From positions 18,752 through 82,751 of the forward strand of contig NZ_BCZE01000037.1 of NCBI RefSeq assembly GCF_001598555.1: 64,000 nucleotides of DNA, given 5' to 3'. The notes beneath the pieces are model-generated. The model did no database searches. It worked only from the letters and a program-made list of their open reading frames with translations, and was not told where the DNA came from. Below, in pieces: positions 8,283-16,733 of the stretch (position 1 is the stretch's first letter; every line of letters begins with the position of its first letter). This stretch comes from Novosphingobium rosa NBRC 15208. Its GTDB lineage: Bacteria; Pseudomonadota; Alphaproteobacteria; Sphingomonadales; Sphingomonadaceae. The translations under genes and the position numbers were made by a program.

Positions 8283-8320
8283 CTCTGCGTCCGGATTTTC
8301 CGAGAGGCAAGCTGACTTGA

Positions 8321-8346
8321 TATTACCAATCATCGAATACGTAATA
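8321..8346. promoter_or_regulatory. Operator copy 2, TATTAC-N14-GTAATA
   Basis: An exact 6-14-6 inverted repeat, symmetric for one further base on each side (ATATTAC...GTAATAT). It lies 57 bp before the lipoprotein start at 8404. A possible promoter, TTGATA (8317) with TAATAT (8342), is embedded in it, so bound protein would probably repress transcription. Confidence 0.78.
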
Positions 8347-8403
8347 TTTCCACTGGACAGTTTGGCGGATCGTCGCAATGCTGCAATGCGAAGGGGACGA
8401 ATC

Positions 8404-9486
8404 ATGCCAGGATCATTCCGCAAGACCCGCAATCTCACCCTGATGGCCGCCGTGTTTCTGGCGGCATCCTGCTCTCCCTCTACCAGCGACAGCGCCAAGC
8501 CGCGTCATGAATTCAACATCGGCTGGTCGATCTACACCGGTTGGATGCCATGGCCTTATGCGCAGCAGGCCGGTATCGTGAAGAAGTGGGAAGATAAATA
8601 CGGTATCAAGATCAACATCGTTCAGGTGAACGACTATGTTGAATCGGTCAATCAATACACCGCCGGAAAGTTCGACGGCGTCACGGTCACCAATATGGAC
8701 GCGCTGACCATCCCGGCTGCAGGCGGCAAGGACACCAGCGCGATTATTCTTGGAGATTATTCCAACGGCAATGATGGCATCCTTGTGAAGGGTGGCGACA
8801 AAGTTGGCGATATCAAGGGCAAGTCGATCTATCTGGCCGAGCTGACGGTGTCGCATTATCTGCTGGGCCGCGCGCTCGATACCGCCAAATTGTCGTTCAA
8901 TGATGTGAAGACCGTCAATACGTCAGATGCCGATATCGTGGGGGCCTTCGCCAGCCCGGACGTCAAGGCCGCGGTGGCGTGGAACCCGCAGCTTTCGACC
9001 ATGAAGGCGCAGGACGGGGTGAAGCAGGTCTTCAGCTCCGCCGATGTGCCGGGCGAGATCCTCGATCTGCTGGTGGTCGATACCAACACGCTCAAGGCCA
9101 ATCCCAATCTGGGCAAGGCGCTGGCGGGCATCTGGTATGACACGGTGACGCTGATGAAGAATCCTGACGCCAAGGGTAAGGAAGCCCGCGCCCAGATGGC
9201 CAAGCTGGCGGGCGCAAAGCCCGACGTCTTCGACAGTCAGATCGCCACGACCTATCTTTATGACGATCCCAAGGCGGCTGTCGCGGCAACAACGGCTCCG
9301 GCGCTGGAAACGACCATGAAGAGGGTGCGTGACTTCAGCTTCTCCAAGGGGCTGTTCAAGGGCGCGACGTCCGCGGACGCCGTGGGCATTGGTTTCCCTG
9401 GCGGCAAGACTTTGGGCGACAGCCAGCATGTCACGCTGCGTTTCGACGAAAGCTTTATGAAAATGGCCGCTGACGGCAAGCTGTAA
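8404..9486 (+). CDS. Guanidine/urea-type ABC transporter substrate-binding lipoprotein
   Basis: 360 residues from ATG 8404, chosen because AAGGGG lies seven bases upstream; the longer open frame starts inside the operator. A lipoprotein signal with lipobox LAASC is followed by a NitT/TauT-like binding fold (NIGWSIYTGWMPWPYAQQAGIVKKW, DGVTVTNMDALTIPAAGGKDTSAIILGDYSNGNDGI). The sequence fits the periplasmic proteins found in clusters annotated as urea-carboxylase-related ABC transporters. It would deliver the ligand, probably guanidine, to the permease and ATPase encoded next. First gene of the operon; an operator overlaps its promoter. Confidence 0.88.
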   Translation: MPGSFRKTRNLTLMAAVFLAASCSPSTSDSAKPRHEFNIGWSIYTGWMPWPYAQQAGIVKKWEDKYGIKINIVQVNDYVESVNQYTAGKFDGVTVTNMDALTIPAAGGKDTSAIILGDYSNGNDGILVKGGDKVGDIKGKSIYLAELTVSHYLLGRALDTAKLSFNDVKTVNTSDADIVGAFASPDVKAAVAWNPQLSTMKAQDGVKQVFSSADVPGEILDLLVVDTNTLKANPNLGKALAGIWYDTVTLMKNPDAKGKEARAQMAKLAGAKPDVFDSQIATTYLYDDPKAAVAATTAPALETTMKRVRDFSFSKGLFKGATSADAVGIGFPGGKTLGDSQHVTLRFDESFMKMAADGKL

Positions 9487-9523
9487 TCGCTTGGGTTTCG
9501 CGCTCCATCAAGGTGCTATGAAG

Positions 9524-10339
9524 ATGCGTTGGGTCAACCGTCACATGCGGCGGCAGGATCGCCTATTTTTGGGCGGGCTGCCGATTGCGCTGCTGCTGCT
9601 GCTCTATCTGTTCATGGCGATGCAGCGCCACAGCATCAATCCTGCCGACAAGATCCTGCCCCTGCCCGGCGGCATGGCGCAGAGCCTTGGTGCGCTGATG
9701 GCCCAGCCCGATCCCCTCTCGGGCAAACTGATCTTTGTGGCTGATACCATGGCCAGTCTGGAGCGGCTTGGCATCGGCATCGGCATCTCCACCCTGATCG
9801 CGCTGTTTGCGGGGCTTGCGCTGGGCGTGCTGCCGCCGGTGCGCGCAGCCTTCGGGCCGCTGGTGACGGGCATTGCCGTGATCCCGCCGATCGCCCTGCT
9901 GCCGATCCTGTTTATCGCGCTGGGGTTGGGCGAAACCGCCAAGATCGCGCTGATCGTGCTGGGCATTGCCCCTGCCATGCTGCGCGATCTGGCAGGCCAT
10001 GTTGCGGCCCTTCCGCGTGAGCAGATCATCAAGGCGCAGACTTTGGGCGCCGGCAGTTGGCAGATCATGATCCGTGTTGCCCTGCCTCAAGCCATGCCCC
10101 GTCTGCTGCAGGTGGTGCGCCTGTCGCTCGGCCCGGCATGGGTGTTCCTGATTTCCGCAGAGGCGATCGCTTCGGATGTCGGCCTTGGCTATCGGATCTT
10201 TCTGGTGCGGCGTTATCTGGCGATGGATGTGATCATTCCCTATGTCGTGTGGATCGCCTTGCTGGCGATCCTGATGGATGCCGCACTGGCGCTGATGAGC
10301 CGCCGTCTCTTCCCCTGGGCCCATGGAGCAAGCCATTGA
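9524..10339 (+). CDS. ABC transporter permease (NitT/TauT family)
   Basis: About 271 residues from ATG 9524; the AAGGTG eight bases upstream favours it over ATG 9518 and TTG 9491. There are roughly six membrane segments, the first at LPIALLLLLYLFMA, and the EAA-loop region APAMLRDLAGHVAALPREQIIKAQTLGAGSWQIMIRVALPQAMP contacts the ATPase. It follows the binding protein by 37 bp, and its TGA overlaps the TTG start of the ATPase gene. Confidence 0.88.
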   Translation: MRWVNRHMRRQDRLFLGGLPIALLLLLYLFMAMQRHSINPADKILPLPGGMAQSLGALMAQPDPLSGKLIFVADTMASLERLGIGIGISTLIALFAGLALGVLPPVRAAFGPLVTGIAVIPPIALLPILFIALGLGETAKIALIVLGIAPAMLRDLAGHVAALPREQIIKAQTLGAGSWQIMIRVALPQAMPRLLQVVRLSLGPAWVFLISAEAIASDVGLGYRIFLVRRYLAMDVIIPYVVWIALLAILMDAALALMSRRLFPWAHGASH

Positions 10340-11121
10340 GCGCGCTTCTCAGCCTTCGCGGCGTCTGGGTCGAATATGGCGACAAGGTCGTGCTGGAGAA
10401 GGTCGACCTCGATGTCGAGGCGGGGTCTTTCGTCTCCATCGTCGGCCCTTCTGGTGCGGGCAAGAGCAGCTTCCTGCGCGTCATCCTGGGGCAGGAAGTG
10501 CCGACACGCGGCAGCATCCTGCTCGATGGCGTCCCGCTTGCTCCTGAATGCGGCCCTGATCGCGGCGTCGTTTTCCAGCGCTATTCGGTCTTCCCGCATC
10601 TGACCGCGCTGCGCAATGTGGTGTTCGGGCTGGAATGCGAGAAGGCGCCGTTGGCCGCAAGGCTCTTCGGCAGCGCCCGCCGCGCCGCCGAGGAAGAGGC
10701 TGCCGCCATGCTCAAGGCCGTGGGGCTGGGTGACAGTCTGCATCTCTACCCGGCGCAAATGTCGGGCGGCATGCAGCAGCGCCTGGCCATTGCGCAGGCT
10801 TTGCTCAAGCGCCCGCGTATTCTGCTGCTGGATGAACCCTTCGGTGCGCTCGATCCCGGCATCCGCGCTGATATGCATGCGCTGATCCGCCAGTTGTGGA
10901 GCGATTATGCCCTGACCATCATCATGGTCACGCATGATATTCGCGAGGCTTTCAGCCTTGGCACCCGCGTTCTGGCGCTCGACAAGCGCCGCCATGACCC
11001 GCATGCGCCGCATCGTTACGGCGCCACGGCGGTTTATGACCTGCAACTCGACCGTAAGGACAGAAAACCTCTCGGTATTACGGTTGACAATAAAGGTAAT
11101 AAATTAGAGGCTGCGCTATGA
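10336..11121 (+). CDS. ABC transporter ATP-binding protein
   Basis: 261 residues. The TTG at 10336 (LSALLSLRGVWVEYGDK) is taken as start because it overlaps the permease stop as TTGA and is preceded by GGAGCA; the open frame upstream is only a shadow of the permease. It has Walker A GPSGAGKS, the Q-loop (VVFQRYSVFPHLT), signature MSGGMQQR, Walker B ILLLDEPFGALD and H-loop VTHD. It energises import with the preceding permease. Its 3' end is unusual: it contains the third operator (11076-11101) and overlaps the regulator start by ATGA, so the last codons double as regulatory DNA. Confidence 0.92.
   Translation: MSALLSLRGVWVEYGDKVVLEKVDLDVEAGSFVSIVGPSGAGKSSFLRVILGQEVPTRGSILLDGVPLAPECGPDRGVVFQRYSVFPHLTALRNVVFGLECEKAPLAARLFGSARRAAEEEAAAMLKAVGLGDSLHLYPAQMSGGMQQRLAIAQALLKRPRILLLDEPFGALDPGIRADMHALIRQLWSDYALTIIMVTHDIREAFSLGTRVLALDKRRHDPHAPHRYGATAVYDLQLDRKDRKPLGITVDNKGNKLEAAL
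11076..11101. promoter_or_regulatory. Operator copy 3, TATTAC-N14-GTAATA, inside the ATPase gene end
   Basis: An exact 6-14-6 inverted repeat lying in the last codons of the ATPase gene and ending 16 bp before the regulator's ATG at 11118. TTGACA lies within the spacer. The position suggests that the regulator controls an internal promoter for its own gene and the catabolic genes downstream. Confidence 0.72.
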
Positions 11122-11585
11122 GTTCAGAATCGACCCTGGCCCGCCTCAGCATCAGCCTGCCCGCCGACCTTTTTCGACAGCTCGACATGATGGTGGAGGA
11201 GCGGGAACTGCCCTCCCGTTCGCAGCTGATCTCCGAGCTGATCCGCCACGCGCTGGCCGAGCATGAAGCGCTGATCCGGCCCGAGGAGATGCTCGCGGGC
11301 ACGATCACGCTGGTCTATCGCGGCGAGCGTGGCCGCGTCCGCCATCAGCTCGCCCAGACCGAAGCGGAATTTCTGCGCGAAGTGATTTCCGCGCAGCATG
11401 TTTTTCTTGAGGACGACCAGTCGCTGGAGGTGCTGCTGGTGCAGGGCCCGGCGATAAGGCTGAAGGAATTGTGCGATGCGTTGCGCCGGGTGCGCGGCGT
11501 GCAGCAACTTGAACTCGTCACCACCACGGCGCTTCTGCCTCCTTTGCATGAGCAGGACGCCAAGCGGAAAGGAACAGGCGAATGA
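11118..11585 (+). CDS. NikR-like ribbon-helix-helix regulator without the nickel site
   Basis: 155 residues. The N-terminus is a ribbon-helix-helix DNA-binding domain (LARLSISLPADLFRQLDMMV...SRSQLISELIRHAL), followed by an ACT-like C-terminal domain similar to NikR (VISAQHVFLEDDQSLEVLLVQG, RRVRGVQQLEL). When aligned by eye with E. coli NikR, only the ligand equivalent to His87 is kept; His89 falls at Phe, Cys95 at Ser, and His76 is absent. It is therefore unlikely to sense nickel in the usual way. It sits inside the importer/carboxylase operon, overlapping the genes on both sides by ATGA, and three identical palindromes nearby are its likely sites. The effector is unknown; guanidine or a breakdown product is a reasonable guess. 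Confidence 0.85.
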   Translation: MSSESTLARLSISLPADLFRQLDMMVEERELPSRSQLISELIRHALAEHEALIRPEEMLAGTITLVYRGERGRVRHQLAQTEAEFLREVISAQHVFLEDDQSLEVLLVQGPAIRLKELCDALRRVRGVQQLELVTTTALLPPLHEQDAKRKGTGE

Positions 11586-12406
11586 GCCAAATTCTGGCCA
11601 ACCCGCTCGCCGCGCGCGATCACGCCCGCGCCATGGGCGGCACGCAGGTCGAGACCATGCCGATCATCCCGCCGGTCGCCAGCGACCTGCCCGAGGGTGT
11701 GGCGGCAGAGGATCTGCTGTGGGAAGAGACCATCGCGGCAGGCGGCTATGCCACGCGGCGCCTGGCGCGCGGCACGCGGCTGCGGCTGATCGATCTGCAG
11801 GGCGATGCCTGTGCTTCGCTGATGCTCTTCAACGCGGAGATGCCCACCGAAAGGCTCAATGTCGCCGACACGGTCAAGATCCAGTGGAACGCCTATCTGG
11901 AGGCGGGCAAGCTGCTGCTTTCGGATATGGGCCGGGTGCTGGTGAGCATTCTGGAGGATGACGCGGCAACCCATGACACCTTCTGCGGCACCTCCAACGA
12001 GGCGGTCAACACGCGCAAATATGGTGATGGCCGCAACAGCGGCGCCTTTCCCAACGGGCGCGACCGCTTGCTGCTGGGCGCCGCCAAGCATGGGCTCGGC
12101 CGCCGCGACGTGCATCCCTGCATCAACCTGTTCAAGGGCACGCGCATCGAGGCGGACGGCACGATCACCCCGGTGATTGGCCCCTTCGATGCGGGCCGCA
12201 GCGTGACCCTGCGCGCGGAAATGGATGTGATCGTGGTCATCGCCAACTGCCCCCATGTGCTTGACCCGCGCGAGGCGTGGACGGTTGCGCCGCTGCGCGT
12301 TTCCGCCTGGCGCGGCGCGGTCACCCCCCCGCAAGACCCTATTCGCAATGCGACGCCGGAGGGCCTGCGCGCCTTTCAGAACGTCGAGGATTATTACCGC
12401 CGCTAG
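11582..12406 (+). CDS. cgdB: DUF1989 urea-carboxylase-associated protein 2; likely carboxyguanidine deiminase subunit
   Basis: 274 residues of the DUF1989 family. Recognisable segments are GGYATRRLARGTRLRLIDLQGDACASLMLFNA, DTFCGTSNEAVN, HPCINLFKG and ANCPHVLDP, rich in conserved Cys/His. Proteins of this pair were long annotated urea carboxylase-associated, but biochemical work showed that they form carboxyguanidine deiminase, converting carboxyguanidine to allophanate and ammonia. The longer N-terminus (about 45 residues) fits the B-type subunit. It overlaps the regulator gene by ATGA; its stop codon begins a TAGAGC repeat fragment. Subunit naming is from family resemblance. Confidence 0.82.
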   Translation: MSQILANPLAARDHARAMGGTQVETMPIIPPVASDLPEGVAAEDLLWEETIAAGGYATRRLARGTRLRLIDLQGDACASLMLFNAEMPTERLNVADTVKIQWNAYLEAGKLLLSDMGRVLVSILEDDAATHDTFCGTSNEAVNTRKYGDGRNSGAFPNGRDRLLLGAAKHGLGRRDVHPCINLFKGTRIEADGTITPVIGPFDAGRSVTLRAEMDVIVVIANCPHVLDPREAWTVAPLRVSAWRGAVTPPQDPIRNATPEGLRAFQNVEDYYRR

Positions 12407-12450
12407 AGCCGCTTAACCCGCTCCAGATTCTGTTTGACCGCGTTTTCGCG
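12404..12450. repeat. Left part of the TAGAGC palindromic element
   Basis: It begins at the TAG stop of the preceding gene (TAGAGCCGC) and runs to GATTCTGTTTGACCGCGTTTTC, matching the internal GATTCTTGTTTTACCGCGTTTTC of the full element at 3681-3782. The right-hand hairpin is missing. It separates the two DUF1989 genes, the only sizeable gap (101 bp) between the operon's catabolic enzyme genes. Confidence 0.6.
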
Positions 12451-12507
12451 CGGGTGAGGCCCTGCGCCCGCCGCATGCGACAACGCCCAGTTGCAAGGAA
12501 GGCCGCC

Positions 12508-13143
12508 ATGAGCGCTGATCCTCATCTCTCCGGACTGACCGGCACCCCGATCCATGACGAGATCGTGCCCGCCCGCGCGCCCTGGCTGCATACGGTGAAG
12601 GCCGGGCAGACTCTGCGCATCGTCGATCTGGAAGGCAATCAGGCGGTGGATTTCATGATCTATGCCGCCGCCGATGATGCCGAGCGTTACAGCGCGCAGG
12701 ATACGGTCTCGGCGCAAGGCAATCTGTTCCTGCGCGGCGGCAGCGTGCTGCTCTCCAACGAGGGCCGCCCGATGATGACGATCACCGGCACCTCGGTGGA
12801 GTATCATGACACGATCGGCGGCGCCTGCTCCTGCGAGTCCAACACATTGCGTTACGGCCACCACACCAAGTCGCAACACGCCTGCGTCGAGAACTTCCTC
12901 GAAGCCAATCTGGCGCAGGGCCGCGGCAAGCGCGACATCGTGTCCAACATCAACTTCTTCATGAATGTGCCGGTGGAGGCCGATGGCGCGCTGGGCATTG
13001 TCGATGGCATTTCCGCGCCCGGCCTGCTGGTCGATCTGCGCGCGGAGATGGATGTGATCGTGGCGGTGTCCAACTGCCCGCAGATCAACAATCCCTGCAA
13101 CGCCTTCAACCCCACCCCCGTGCGCATGATCGTCGCGGCATGA
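12508..13143 (+). CDS. cgdA: DUF1989 urea-carboxylase-associated protein 1; likely carboxyguanidine deiminase subunit
   Basis: 211 residues from ATG 12508, preceded by AAGGAAGG. It is a paralogue of the previous gene: HTVKAGQTLRIVDLEGNQAVDFMIY, GGACSCESNTLRYG, HACVENFLEANL and SNCPQINNPCN are the DUF1989 landmarks. It is expected to form the hetero-oligomeric carboxyguanidine deiminase with the upstream product, acting after guanidine carboxylase. Its stop overlaps the carboxylase start (ATGA), so the two are translationally coupled. Confidence 0.83.
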   Translation: MSADPHLSGLTGTPIHDEIVPARAPWLHTVKAGQTLRIVDLEGNQAVDFMIYAAADDAERYSAQDTVSAQGNLFLRGGSVLLSNEGRPMMTITGTSVEYHDTIGGACSCESNTLRYGHHTKSQHACVENFLEANLAQGRGKRDIVSNINFFMNVPVEADGALGIVDGISAPGLLVDLRAEMDVIVAVSNCPQINNPCNAFNPTPVRMIVAA

Positions 13144-16100
13144 GCTTCGACACCGTTCTGATCGCCAACCGGGGCGCGATCGCCACCCGCATCATCCGCA
13201 CGCTCAAGCGCATGGGGCTGCGCTCGGTCGCCGTCTATTCGGAGGCGGATGAAGGCTCTTTGCATGTCGCCCTGGCCGATGAGGCGGTGTGCATCGGCGC
13301 GGCACCGGCGACGGAAAGCTATCTCAACGCCGCCAAAATTCTGGAGGCGGCCAAGGCCACCGGCGCCGGGGCGATCCATCCCGGCTATGGCTTTCTGGCC
13401 GAAAACGCCGATTTCGCCGAAAGCTGCGCGGCGGCAGGCATCGTCTTCATCGGCCCCACGCCCGAGAACATCCGCACCTTTGGCCTGAAACACAGCGCAC
13501 GCGCTCTGGCGCAGGCGCATGGCGTGCCTCTGGCGCCCGGCACGGGCTTGCTGACCGATGAGGAAGAGGCCGTTTCGGCGGCGCAAACCATCGGCTATCC
13601 CATCATCCTGAAAGCCACCGCAGGCGGCGGCGGCATCGGCATGCGCATTTGCGAGGATGAAACCGCCATCCGCCAGGGCTTCGCCACCGTGGCGCGGCTG
13701 GGCGAGGGCAATTTCGGCGATGCCGGGGTCTTCCTCGAACGTTACGTGGGCCGCGCGCGCCATGTCGAGGTGCAGATCTTCGGCGACGGCGCGGGCCATG
13801 TCATGCCGCTGGGCGAGCGTGACTGCTCGCTCCAGCGCCGCAACCAGAAGGTGGTGGAGGAGGCGCCCGCCCCCCTGCTGCCCGATCATGTTCGCAAGGA
13901 TCTGATCGCCGCGGCGGTGCGGCTGGGGCAGGCGGCCAGCTATCGCTCGGCAGGCACGGTGGAATTCCTCTACGATGCCGATCAGCAGCAGTTCTTCTTC
14001 CTGGAGATGAACACCCGCCTGCAGGTCGAACATGGCGTCACCGAGGAGGTGATGGGCGTCGATCTGGTGGAATGGATGGTGCGCGGCGGGGCGGGGGATT
14101 TCACCTTCCTCGATGGTGAGCCGCCCTTGCCAAAGGGCCACGCGGTGCAGGTGCGCCTCTATGCGGAGGATCCGGCGGTCGATTACCGCCCCACCTCGGG
14201 TATGCTGACGGCGCTGGAGTTCCCAAGCGATATTCGCGCCGAAACATGGTGCATGGCGGGCACCACGATCAGCGCCTGGTATGATCCGATGCTGGCCAAG
14301 CTGATCGTCCACGCGCCCACGCGCGATGAAGCTGTGGCCGCGATGCAGCACGCGCTGGACCACAGCCGCGTCGATGGCATCGAGACCAATCTGCGCTGGC
14401 TGCGCGATGTGGTGCGCGCGCCCGCCTTCACCAGCGGCGAGGTTTCGACCAAGGCGCTCGACAGCGTCACCTATCACCCGCGCAGCATCCGCGTGATCAG
14501 CGGCGGCACCGCCACCACCGTGCAGGACTGGCCGGGGCGTGAGGGCCTGTGGGCGATCGGCGTGCCGCCCTCGGGGCCGATGGACGATCAGTCCTTCCGT
14601 CTGGGCAACCGGCTGCTTGGCAATCCTGAAGGCACGGCGGGGCTGGAAATCACTGTTTCGGGCCCCAGCCTGCTGTTCAACACCCCTGCGCGCATCTGCT
14701 TGATGGGCGCCGATTTTGGCGCGACCCTCGATGGTGCTGGCGTGGCGCGGGGCATTCCGGTGGAGATCGCCGCAGGGCAGACGCTGGCGCTGGGCCGTCC
14801 GGCGGGCGGCGGCATGCGCGGCTATGTGTTGTTTGCCGGGGGGCTGGATGTCGCCACCTATCTCGGCAGCAGCAGCACCTTTGAACTGGGCCAGTTCGGC
14901 GGCCATGCCGCGCGGCGCCTGTTGGCGGGCGATACGCTACATCTGGGCGATGCCCCGGCGCAGCAGGCTCTGCCTGCCGTCAGCCTGCCCGAATTCGGCA
15001 CGGATTGGGCCTTGCGGGTGCTCTATGGCCCGCATGGCGCGCCCGATTTCTTCACCGCCAAAGACATCGACACCATCACCGCTGCCGAATGGCAGGTGCA
15101 TTACAACAGCAACCGCACCGGCGTGCGTCTGGTCGGCCCCAAGCCCGAATGGGCGCGGTCCGACGGCGGCGAGGCGGGCCTGCACCCCTCCAACATTCAC
15201 GACAATCCCTATGCGATCGGCGCGGTGGATTTCACCGGCGATATGCCGATCATTCTGGGGCCTGACGGCCCTTCGCTGGGCGGTTTCGTCTGCCCCTTCG
15301 TGGTGATCGCGGCGGATCGCTGGAAGATCGGCCAGCTCAAGCCCGGGGACAGGCTGGCCTTCGTGCCGGTCACCATTGAGGACGCGCAGGCCGCCGATGC
15401 GGGGCAAAAGGCGCTGATCGCCACCGGTGCGGCACCGGGCTCCACCCCTGCGTGCACCATGGCCGGTCTGTCCCCGATCCTCGCGCAGATCGCGCAGGCG
15501 CCGGGTCGCCCGCGCGTGGTCTATCGCCAGCAGGGCGACCGCAACATTCTGGTCGAATATGGCGATATCGTGCTGGATATCGAGTTGCGCATCCGCGTCC
15601 ATGCGCTGATGCGCGAGCTGGAGCAGCAGGCGCTGCCCGGCGTGATCGACATCGTGCCCGGCATCCGCTCGCTGCAGCTGCATTTCGACGGCAACGCCCT
15701 GACCCAGCAGACCGCTCTGGCGGCGCTGGTCGCGGCGGAGGAGCAGCTGGGTGATCTGGCCGATTTCTCGATCCCCTCGCGCATCGTACATCTGCCGCTC
15801 AGCTGGCGCGATCCGGCCACCATCGAGACCATCGAAAAATACATGAGCGCCGTGCGGGCCGATGCGCCATGGTGCCCGGACAACATCGAATTCATCCGCC
15901 GCATCAATGGTCTGCCCGATGCCGATGCGGTGGAGAAGCTGATCTTCAACGCCAGCTATCTGGTGCTGGGTCTGGGCGATGTCTATCTCGGCGCTCCGGT
16001 CGCCACGCCTGTCGATCCAAGGCACCGGCTGGTCACCACCAAATACAATCCCGCGCGCACCTGGACTCCCCCCAATGTGGTGGGCATCGGCGGGGCCTAT

Positions 16101-16733
16101 ATGTGCATCTATGGCATGGAGGGGCCGGGGGGCTATCAGCTGTTCGGCCGCACGATCCAGGTGTGGAACACCCACCGCCAGACCGACAGCTTTATCGATG
16201 GCAAGCCCTGGCTGCTGCGCTTCTTCGACCAGATCCGCTTCTTCCCCGTCAGCGCGGATGAGCTGACCGAATGGCGCCGCGATTTCCCCAGCGGCCGCCG
16301 CCCGATCCGGGTGGAGGAGTCCGAATTCCGCCTCTCCGATTACCGCGCCTTTCTGGCCGAGAATGCTCAGGATATCGCGCAATTCGAAACCAGCCGTCAG
16401 GCCGCCTTCGATGCCGAGCGCGATGACTGGCAGCGCAAGGGCGAGTTCGACCGCGCGCCGGAAACCGAAGACCTCGATAGCGCCCCTGTCGCCATCGAGG
16501 TGCCGGAAGGAGCGGAACTTCTCGAAGCGTCCTTCGGCGGCAGCGTCTGGAAGATGCTGGCGGCGCCCGGTGATGAGGTCGAGGCGGGCGATACGCTCGC
16601 GGTGATGGAGACCATGAAGATGGAATATCCGGTGGAAAGCCCCGGTGCGGGCACGATCGTGGAGGTCTACCTGCAGGAGCGCCAATCCTTCCAGCCCGGC
16701 GCCGCCATGTTCGCGATCAGGCGCCAGTCATGA
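13140..16733 (+). CDS. Biotin-dependent guanidine/urea carboxylase
   Basis: 1197 residues. Domains in order: biotin carboxylase (about 1-450; ATP loop KATAGGGGIGMRI, EMNTRLQVEHGVTEEVMG), KipA-like carboxyltransferase half (about 455-760), KipI-like half (about 785-1000, VVYRQQGDRNILVEYGD), the conserved TTKYNPARTWTPPNVVGIGG stretch, and a C-terminal biotinyl domain with the biotin Lys1160 in METMKMEYP. The enzyme carboxylates guanidine or urea using ATP and bicarbonate. Adjacent DUF1989 genes favour guanidine. An Asn/Asp difference in the carboxyltransferase domain is reported to separate urea from guanidine enzymes; APWCPDNIEFIRRINGL is where I would look first, but I could not align it. Overlaps neighbours on both sides by ATGA. 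Confidence 0.92.
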   Translation: MSFDTVLIANRGAIATRIIRTLKRMGLRSVAVYSEADEGSLHVALADEAVCIGAAPATESYLNAAKILEAAKATGAGAIHPGYGFLAENADFAESCAAAGIVFIGPTPENIRTFGLKHSARALAQAHGVPLAPGTGLLTDEEEAVSAAQTIGYPIILKATAGGGGIGMRICEDETAIRQGFATVARLGEGNFGDAGVFLERYVGRARHVEVQIFGDGAGHVMPLGERDCSLQRRNQKVVEEAPAPLLPDHVRKDLIAAAVRLGQAASYRSAGTVEFLYDADQQQFFFLEMNTRLQVEHGVTEEVMGVDLVEWMVRGGAGDFTFLDGEPPLPKGHAVQVRLYAEDPAVDYRPTSGMLTALEFPSDIRAETWCMAGTTISAWYDPMLAKLIVHAPTRDEAVAAMQHALDHSRVDGIETNLRWLRDVVRAPAFTSGEVSTKALDSVTYHPRSIRVISGGTATTVQDWPGREGLWAIGVPPSGPMDDQSFRLGNRLLGNPEGTAGLEITVSGPSLLFNTPARICLMGADFGATLDGAGVARGIPVEIAAGQTLALGRPAGGGMRGYVLFAGGLDVATYLGSSSTFELGQFGGHAARRLLAGDTLHLGDAPAQQALPAVSLPEFGTDWALRVLYGPHGAPDFFTAKDIDTITAAEWQVHYNSNRTGVRLVGPKPEWARSDGGEAGLHPSNIHDNPYAIGAVDFTGDMPIILGPDGPSLGGFVCPFVVIAADRWKIGQLKPGDRLAFVPVTIEDAQAADAGQKALIATGAAPGSTPACTMAGLSPILAQIAQAPGRPRVVYRQQGDRNILVEYGDIVLDIELRIRVHALMRELEQQALPGVIDIVPGIRSLQLHFDGNALTQQTALAALVAAEEQLGDLADFSIPSRIVHLPLSWRDPATIETIEKYMSAVRADAPWCPDNIEFIRRINGLPDADAVEKLIFNASYLVLGLGDVYLGAPVATPVDPRHRLVTTKYNPARTWTPPNVVGIGGAYMCIYGMEGPGGYQLFGRTIQVWNTHRQTDSFIDGKPWLLRFFDQIRFFPVSADELTEWRRDFPSGRRPIRVEESEFRLSDYRAFLAENAQDIAQFETSRQAAFDAERDDWQRKGEFDRAPETEDLDSAPVAIEVPEGAELLEASFGGSVWKMLAAPGDEVEAGDTLAVMETMKMEYPVESPGAGTIVEVYLQERQSFQPGAAMFAIRRQS

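Larger units (their letters stand above)
7779..8403. other. Divergent regulatory region between the receptor and ABC-importer operons
   Basis: This 625-bp region has no credible gene. It holds two exact palindromic operators (7990-8015 and 8321-8346), a 12-bp-stem hairpin (8249-8282) and the AAGGGG ribosome-binding site for the lipoprotein gene at 8404. I looked for the guanidine-I riboswitch core (CUAGGGUUCCG, ACUGGUCC) common before such operons and did not find it. The stretch 8016-8248 shows nothing I can name. Confidence 0.6.

Noticed and set aside
7779..8403. Guanidine-I (ykkC) riboswitch before the importer operon
   Set aside because: The expected core sequences were not found by reading the region; the operators and the regulator gene offer a simpler mode of control. 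A covariance search could still change this.
12852..16685. Two long open frames antisense to the carboxylase gene
   Set aside because: They mirror the codon pattern of the carboxylase and show no motif; they are by-products of high GC.
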